Source of the DNA: Erythrobacter sp.
Lineage (GTDB): Bacteria; Pseudomonadota; Alphaproteobacteria; Sphingomonadales; Sphingomonadaceae
Assembly (NCBI GenBank): GCA_013822695.1
Contig: PNKW01000023.1
Span: 1-40,620 of the forward strand
Direction of reading: 5' to 3'
Length of the DNA: 40,620 bases
Numbering within the stretch: the first letter of the stretch is position 1; every line of letters starts with the position of its first letter. The notes under the pieces are model-generated. The model was not told where the DNA came from, made no database searches, and saw only the letters and a program-made list of their open reading frames with translations. Shown here piece by piece: positions 36,071 through 40,620 of the stretch. Made by a program: the position numbers and the translations under genes.

Positions 36071-37500
36071 TGAACATGGTCGATCCCGCCGACACCTTGC
36101 TGGGTGCCTATGGCCTCACCGACGCAGCCGACCGGCTGCTGAGCGCCGACGCTCCGCTCGCCGAATTGCAGGAACGCTGCGGCGGCGATCTGCCCGGCAC
36201 GCTCGCCATTCCCGAACTGCTGGCGCTTGTGCGCCAGGCCCGGGCGCTGGGTCTGAGGATTGCGCGCGGCTTTTCCGCCTTCGATGGCGACGCGGAAGTC
36301 TCCGGCTTTGCGCGCATCCACCCCTTGGGCGCGGAGGATGGCGGCGGCTGCGAGGTGCTGGTCGAGAACTGGCAGCGCAGCCCCCTGACCCCGCCTTCAG
36401 CGCGCGAATTTGCCGAGCGGATCGACGCGATCGACCGCGCCACCGCCGAAGTCAGCGCCCGGCTCGACGCGCGCCAGCGGCTTCAAGTTCTGGACGCCCG
36501 CGCACCCGATGCCGCCGCGCTCGAGGCCGCCGCGCTGACCGCGCCCGGCACGGTGTGGAGCGAGCTGGTCGAGCTTGTCGGAATCACCCATCACCAACCG
36601 CTCCACTGGCGGCTGCTCGACGGGGCGGCGTGCCGCTTCGCTGGCTCGGCACGCAGCTGGCGGGTGCGCCTGATCCCGCTCGGCGCCGATGCGCAGAACC
36701 CTTCGGGCTTCGAGCTGCTGCTGATCGCCGAAGAGCCGCTGAGCGCCGGGGCGGATGGGCCGGATCAAGGCACCGAAGCCGAGGGCCCGCTCGAAACCTC
36801 GCCCGCGCGGCTTGTCGGCACCGCGCTCACGCCGGTGCTGCGCCAGCCGGTGCAGCGCATCATCGCCAATGCCGAGACCATGCGCGCGCGCCTGGCGGGG
36901 CCTCTGCGCGACGAATACAGCGAATATGCCGGCACCATCGCCAGCGCCGGGCAGCACCTTGCCGCGATGCTCGACGATCTCGCCGATCTCGAGGTGGTCG
37001 AAACGCCGGGCTTCAGCACCGCGAAAGAACCGGTCGATCTGGCCGACGCCGCCACGCGTGCCGCGGGCATTCTCGGCGTGCGCGCGCACAACCGCGACAC
37101 CGCGCTGGTGGTCGAAGGCGAGCGCGGCACCGCGGTCGCTTCGGCGGAATTCCGGCGGGTCTTGCAGATCCTCATCAACCTCGTGGGCAACGCCATCGCC
37201 TATGCTCCCGCGTCGAGCACGGTGACGATCGCTGTGTCCCCAGCGGCAGACAACCGCGTGGCAGTGACGGTGGCCGACGAGGGGCCGGGCGTCTCGCCCG
37301 AACAGGCCGCGCGGATTTTCGACAAGTTCGAACGCCTCGGCCGCGACAGCGACGGAGGCAAGGGCTCCGGCAAGGATGGGGGCAGCGGCCTCGGCCTCTA
37401 CATCTCGCGCCGTCTGGCCGAAGCGATGGAGGGGACGCTGACGGTCGGCAGCGCACCGGGCGGCGGGGCGCTGTTCACGCTCGAACTGCCCGTCGCCTGA
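36070..37500 (+). CDS. Histidine-kinase-like protein without the H-box histidine
   Basis: A 476-residue soluble protein. Residues about 1-240 are a sensory or PAS-like region. About 245-305 align with the HisKA dimerisation helices, but the H-box reads PVLRQPVQRII where HExRTPLxxII is expected: Pro255 (codon 36832-36834) replaces the phosphorylated His. The HATPase domain is complete: N-box LINLVGNAIAYA, G1 DEGPGV, F-box IFDKFERLG and G2 GGSGLGLYISRRLAEAM. It should bind ATP but cannot autophosphorylate there, like the pseudokinase DivL (Tyr at this position). GTG 36067 or ATG 36070 may start it, both overlapping the upstream stop. Confidence 0.8.
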   Translation: MNMVDPADTLLGAYGLTDAADRLLSADAPLAELQERCGGDLPGTLAIPELLALVRQARALGLRIARGFSAFDGDAEVSGFARIHPLGAEDGGGCEVLVENWQRSPLTPPSAREFAERIDAIDRATAEVSARLDARQRLQVLDARAPDAAALEAAALTAPGTVWSELVELVGITHHQPLHWRLLDGAACRFAGSARSWRVRLIPLGADAQNPSGFELLLIAEEPLSAGADGPDQGTEAEGPLETSPARLVGTALTPVLRQPVQRIIANAETMRARLAGPLRDEYSEYAGTIASAGQHLAAMLDDLADLEVVETPGFSTAKEPVDLADAATRAAGILGVRAHNRDTALVVEGERGTAVASAEFRRVLQILINLVGNAIAYAPASSTVTIAVSPAADNRVAVTVADEGPGVSPEQAARIFDKFERLGRDSDGGKGSGKDGGSGLGLYISRRLAEAMEGTLTVGSAPGGGALFTLELPVA

Positions 37501-37514
37501 CACCTGAAAAGCGA

Positions 37515-37548
37515 AGGCCGCCTGTTCCCGCTGAGGAGCCGGCGGCCT
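37515..37548. terminator. Shared hairpin between convergent kinase-like gene and gltA
   Basis: AGGCCGCC (37515-37522) pairs with GGCGGCCT (37541-37548), an 8-bp GC-rich stem with an 18-base loop, in the 73-base gap between two convergent genes. No clear T-run follows on either strand, so termination is plausible but not classical. Confidence 0.5.
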
Positions 37549-37573
37549 GCTTGTGTCAGACGCGCGGTAGCGC

Positions 37574-38860
37574 TCAGCGCTTGTCGAGCGGCACGTAATC
37601 GCGCTGCGTCGGACCGGTGTAGAGCTGGCGCGGGCGCCCGATCTTCTGGCCGGGATCCGAGATCATCTCGTTCCACTGCGCCACCCAGCCCACGGTGCGC
37701 GCCAGCGCGAAGAGCGCGGTGAACATCGTGGTCGGGAAGCCGATCGCCGAGAGGATGATGCCCGAATAGAAGTCGACATTCGGGAAAAGCTTCTTCTCGA
37801 TGAAATAGGGATCGTTCAGCGCGATCTCTTCCAGCTGCAGCGCGGTCTCGAACAGCGGATCGGTGACCTTGAGGCTCTCGAACACTTCGCGCACGGTCTT
37901 CTGCATCACCGTCGCGCGCGGGTCGTAGTTCTTGTAGACGCGGTGGCCGAAGCCCATCAGGCGGAACGGATCGTTCTTGTCCTTGGCGCGCTCGATATAG
38001 TGCGGGATGCGGTCGGGCGTGCCGATCTCGCGCAGCATGTTGAGCGCCGCCTCGTTGGCGCCGCCATGCGCCGGGCCCCACAGGCAGGCGATGCCGGCCG
38101 CGATGCAGGCAAACGGGTTCGCGCCCGAGGAACCGGCGAGACGCACGGTCGAGGTCGAGGCGTTCTGCTCGTGGTCGGCGTGGAGGATGAAGATGCGGTC
38201 CAACGCGCGCTCGACGACCGGGTTCACCACATAGGGTTCGGCCGGCACGCCGAAGGTCATCCGCAGGAAATTGCCGGTGTAGGACAGCGAGTTGTCAGGA
38301 TAGACGAAGGGCTGGCCGACCGAATACTTGTAGGCCATCGCCGCGATTGTCGGCATCTTGGCGATCAGCCGGTGCGAAGCGATCATGCGCTGCTGCGGAT
38401 CGGAGATGTCGGTGCTGTCATGATAGAACGCCGACAGCGCGCCGACCACGCCGCACATCACCGCCATCGGGTGCGCATCGCGGCGGAAGCCGCGGTAGAA
38501 GGTCATCAGCTGCTCGTGCAGCATGGTGTGGCGGGTGATGGTGTAGGTGAAGTCGTCGAGCTTCTGCTTGCTCGGCAGCTCGCCGTTGAGCAACAGGTAG
38601 CTGACTTCCATGAAGCTCGAATCCTCGGCCAGCTGGCCAATCGGATAGCCGCGGTGGAGCAGCACGCCTTCATCACCGTCGATATAGGTGAGCGCGCTCT
38701 CGCAGCTTGCGGTCGAGGTGAAGCCGGGGTCGAAGGTGAAGGCACCCGTCTGCGCATAGAGCTTGCGGATGTCGATCACGTCGGGGCCGGTGCTTCCTGC
38801 GAGCACGGGGTATTCGTGCGTCTGGCCGCCGAATTCGAGTTTCGCCGTCTTGTCTGCCAA
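37574..38860 (-). CDS. gltA: Citrate synthase
   Basis: Type II citrate synthase condenses oxaloacetate and acetyl-CoA in the TCA cycle. The 428-residue protein has the active-site residues His265 (WGPAHGGAN), His306 ([14 protein letters not shown]) and Asp363 (NVDFYSG), one residue offset from E. coli GltA, and [14 protein letters not shown]. No ATG fits. I chose the TTG at 38860 (giving [10 protein letters not shown]) because AGGAGA lies 6 bases upstream; a TTG at 38878 would add six residues but no SD. It follows gltX on the same strand with a 56-base gap. Confidence 0.95.
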   Translation of the reverse strand: MADKTAKLEFGGQTHEYPVLAGSTGPDVIDIRKLYAQTGAFTFDPGFTSTASCESALTYIDGDEGVLLHRGYPIGQLAEDSSFMEVSYLLLNGELPSKQKLDDFTYTITRHTMLHEQLMTFYRGFRRDAHPMAVMCGVVGALSAFYHDSTDISDPQQRMIASHRLIAKMPTIAAMAYKYSVGQPFVYPDNSLSYTGNFLRMTFGVPAEPYVVNPVVERALDRIFILHADHEQNASTSTVRLAGSSGANPFACIAAGIACLWGPAHGGANEAALNMLREIGTPDRIPHYIERAKDKNDPFRLMGFGHRVYKNYDPRATVMQKTVREVFESLKVTDPLFETALQLEEIALNDPYFIEKKLFPNVDFYSGIILSAIGFPTTMFTALFALARTVGWVAQWNEMISDPGQKIGRPRQLYTGPTQRDYVPLDKR

Positions 38861-38876
38861 GATCTGTCTCCTGTCC

Positions 38877-38905
38877 AAAAAACCCTTGCCGGCCCCCTAT
38901 GCCGG
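38877..38905 (-). terminator. Possible weak terminator after gltX
   Basis: Reading the minus strand, CCGGC-ATAGGGG-GCCGG forms a 5-bp stem, followed after 6 bases by TTTTTT. The short stem and the distance to the T-run make it weak. It lies between gltX and gltA and could lower read-through into gltA. Confidence 0.35.
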
Positions 38906-38916
38906 TTTGCCCTGTC

Positions 38917-40341
38917 TCAGGCGGCCTGCGCGTCGATCCGGGCGAGTGCCTCGTCTCGGCCGAGCAGGACCAGAACATCAAAGATACCGGGCGATGTGGT
39001 GGTCCCGGTCAGCGCTGCGCGCATCGGCTGCGCCAGCTTGCCGAGGCCCAATCCCTGCTCCTCGGCGAGCGCCTTCGTAGTGGCTTCGAGCGCCTCGCTT
39101 GTCCAGTCGTTTTCGCCCCGTAGCGCCTCGTAAATCTTTCGCAGAATCGCCCGCGCATCACCCTCGAGCAGGCCTGCGGCCTTCTCGGTCATCGCCAGTG
39201 GCCGCTTGGCGAAGAGGAAGGCTGCACCTTCAACGACTTCATTGAGGTTCTTTGCGCGCACCTTGAGCACCGGCATGGCGCGGGCCAGCAGCGTCTCGTC
39301 GGCGCCTTCACCGATGCGGGCCGCGACCAGTGCGGCAAGCCGCGCATCGTCAGCCTCGCGCAGGTAATTGCCGTTCAGGTTTTCGAGCTTCTTAATGTCG
39401 AAGCGCGAGGGGCTCTTGCCTACGCCCGCGAGGTCGAACAGCGCCACCGCCTCCTCGCGCGTGATCTCCTCGCGATCACCGTGTCCCCAGCCGAGCCGCA
39501 GGAGGTAGTTGAACAGCGCCTCGGGCAGGATGCCGAACTCGTCGCGATAGGCCTCAACCCCGAGTGCCCCGTGGCGCTTCGACAGCTTCGCCCCATCCGA
39601 ACCATGGATCAGCGGGATATGGGCATAGATCGGATCGGGCCATTTGCCCTCGATCAGGTTCATCGCGCGGATGATGGGGAGCTGGCGGAAGGCGTTGTTC
39701 AGGTGATCGTCGCCGCGGATCACGTGAGTCACCCCCATGTCGTGATCGTCGACCACCACCGCGAGCATATAGGTGGGCGTGCCGTCGGCGCGCAGGATGA
39801 TGTAGTCGTCGATCTCTTCGTTCTTGACTGTCACCGCGCCCTGGACCCGGTCGTAGATCGTGGTTTCGCCCTCGTTGGGGGTCTTGAGCCGGATGGTGAA
39901 GGGCGCCCCCTCGGGGGCTTCGGCGGGGTCTCGGTCGCGCCAGCGGCCATCGTAGCGTAGCGGCAGCTTCTTGGCGCGCTGCTCCTCGCGCATCGCCTCG
40001 AGCTCCTCGGGCGTGGCGAAACACTTGTAGGCATGGCCTGCCTTGAGCAGCTGCCAGGCCACTTCGGCATGGCGCTCGGCACGGTCGGACTGGAACAGCG
40101 GGGGCGCGTCGTAATCGAGCCCAAGCCATTCGAGCCCCTCGATGATCGCGTCGATCGCCTCCTGGGTGGAACGCTTGCGGTCGGTGTCCTCGATCCGCAG
40201 CAAGGTGCGGCCGCCGTGGTGGCGAGCATAGAGCCAGTTGAACAGCGCGGTGCGGGCGCCGCCGATATGCAGGAAGCCGGTGGGCGAGGGGGCGAAGCGG
40301 GTGACGACCTCGCCAGTAGGGGTGCTGCTTTCGCTTGCCAT
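38917..40341 (-). CDS. gltX: Glutamyl-tRNA synthetase
   Basis: Class I aminoacyl-tRNA synthetase that charges tRNA-Glu (and possibly tRNA-Gln, as alphaproteobacteria often use the indirect GatCAB route). The 474-residue protein has the HIGH-type motif HIGG (25-28), [10 protein letters not shown] before it, [10 protein letters not shown] (49-58) and the KMSKS-type KLSKR (252-256). Length is normal. The ATG at 40341 was chosen over a GTG at 40362 because AGGAAA lies 9 bases upstream. A 65-base gap separates it from the divergent comEC-like gene. Confidence 0.95.
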   Translation of the reverse strand: MASESSTPTGEVVTRFAPSPTGFLHIGGARTALFNWLYARHHGGRTLLRIEDTDRKRSTQEAIDAIIEGLEWLGLDYDAPPLFQSDRAERHAEVAWQLLKAGHAYKCFATPEELEAMREEQRAKKLPLRYDGRWRDRDPAEAPEGAPFTIRLKTPNEGETTIYDRVQGAVTVKNEEIDDYIILRADGTPTYMLAVVVDDHDMGVTHVIRGDDHLNNAFRQLPIIRAMNLIEGKWPDPIYAHIPLIHGSDGAKLSKRHGALGVEAYRDEFGILPEALFNYLLRLGWGHGDREEITREEAVALFDLAGVGKSPSRFDIKKLENLNGNYLREADDARLAALVAARIGEGADETLLARAMPVLKVRAKNLNEVVEGAAFLFAKRPLAMTEKAAGLLEGDARAILRKIYEALRGENDWTSEALEATTKALAEEQGLGLGKLAQPMRAALTGTTTSPGIFDVLVLLGRDEALARIDAQAA

Positions 40342-40406
40342 GGGCTTCGATTTCCTGTTCACTTCGAACGACTTGGGCGGGAACCGGCCGATCGGGGGAC
40401 AAGCCG

Positions 40407-40620
40407 ATGCGCGATGTGCCGATCATTCCGATGGGGGAGGATCCGGGCGGACCGGACGCCGCCCCCGATCCGCGCCCGCGGCCTTGGCAAAGTGCGCGAG
40501 GCTTGTCCAGCACCGGCGGCGGGCTGGCGGACCGGGCCGAGGCCTTTCTGGCGGGCGCCGGGTTCGAGCGCGCACCATGGCTGGCGGTGGTCTTTGCCTG
40601 CGGCATCATCACGTGGTTCG
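40407..40620 (+). CDS. ComEC/Rec2-family protein, N-terminal fragment (runs off window)
   Basis: The first 71 codons of a gene continuing beyond the right edge. After a proline/aspartate-rich leader comes [32 protein letters not shown], the usual N-terminal helix region of ComEC/Rec2 DNA-uptake channel proteins in sphingomonads, which I recall often lie next to gltX. ATG 40407 has GGGGGA 8 bases upstream; an in-frame ATG at 40431 is an alternative. The diagnostic metallo-beta-lactamase and Competence domains are outside the window. Confidence 0.6.
   Translation, partial: MRDVPIIPMGEDPGGPDAAPDPRPRPWQSARGLSSTGGGLADRAEAFLAGAGFERAPWLAVVFACGIITWF

Noticed and set aside
36580..36606. His cluster ITHHQPLHW as the phospho-acceptor of the kinase-like protein
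   Set aside because: It lies about 75 residues before the dimerisation helix, in the sensory part, and is not in H-box context.

Overview
The window is GC-rich, gene-dense chromosomal DNA from an alphaproteobacterium. The protein sequences, the gene order nuoA-N / birA / coaX / rnj / DUF1467, a NuoG without the extra N7 cysteines, and two kinds of palindromic intergenic repeat all point to Sphingomonadales, most likely Erythrobacteraceae (Erythrobacter/Porphyrobacter-like). This placement is inferred from sequence feel, not from a search. There is no tRNA, rRNA, CRISPR array or insertion sequence, and no stretch above about 155 bases lacks a gene.

Region 1 (1-9369) is housekeeping and catabolic: the 3' end of prfB, a lipoprotein-type methyltransferase, a long nitronate-monooxygenase-like flavoprotein with a cysteine-rich tail, an alpha/beta hydrolase, a small DUF7079-like protein, a D-2-hydroxyacid dehydrogenase divergent from an exported SH3-domain protein, a thiolase divergent from a coniferyl-type aldehyde dehydrogenase, and an exported beta-propeller protein coupled to the latter.

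Region 2 (9490-27369) is a complete 14-subunit complex I operon (nuoA to nuoN, nuoC and nuoD separate). It is unusual in being interrupted at five junctions by eight extra co-directional ORFs, most joined to the flanking nuo genes by 1-4 base start/stop overlaps. Three encode exported proteins with an even number of mature cysteines, three encode small membrane proteins, one is SnoaL-like and one is unrecognised. Two palindromic repeat elements also lie inside the operon. One of them supplies, and should hide in a hairpin, the Shine-Dalgarno sequence of nuoH.

Region 3 (27366-30848) continues without a gap into birA, coaX, rnj (RNase J) and a DUF1467 gene.

Region 4 (30845-37500) is the least ordinary part. 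It holds an 847-residue protein with two N-terminal membrane segments and a very long coiled coil (architecture like the Caulobacter polarity factor TipN), a divergent Hpt-like protein with Met at the phospho-histidine position, a nucleotidyltransferase-like gene cut by an in-frame TGA, an all-helical protein, and a histidine-kinase-like protein with Pro in place of the H-box histidine but an intact ATPase domain. Two near-consensus CtrA sites (TTAA-N7-TTAA type) lie in promoter gaps here. I propose it as a candidate cell-polarity or cell-cycle signalling neighbourhood built from proteins that have lost their phospho-acceptor histidines.

Region 5 (37515-40620) has citrate synthase and glutamyl-tRNA synthetase on the minus strand and the start of a ComEC/Rec2 gene running off the right edge.
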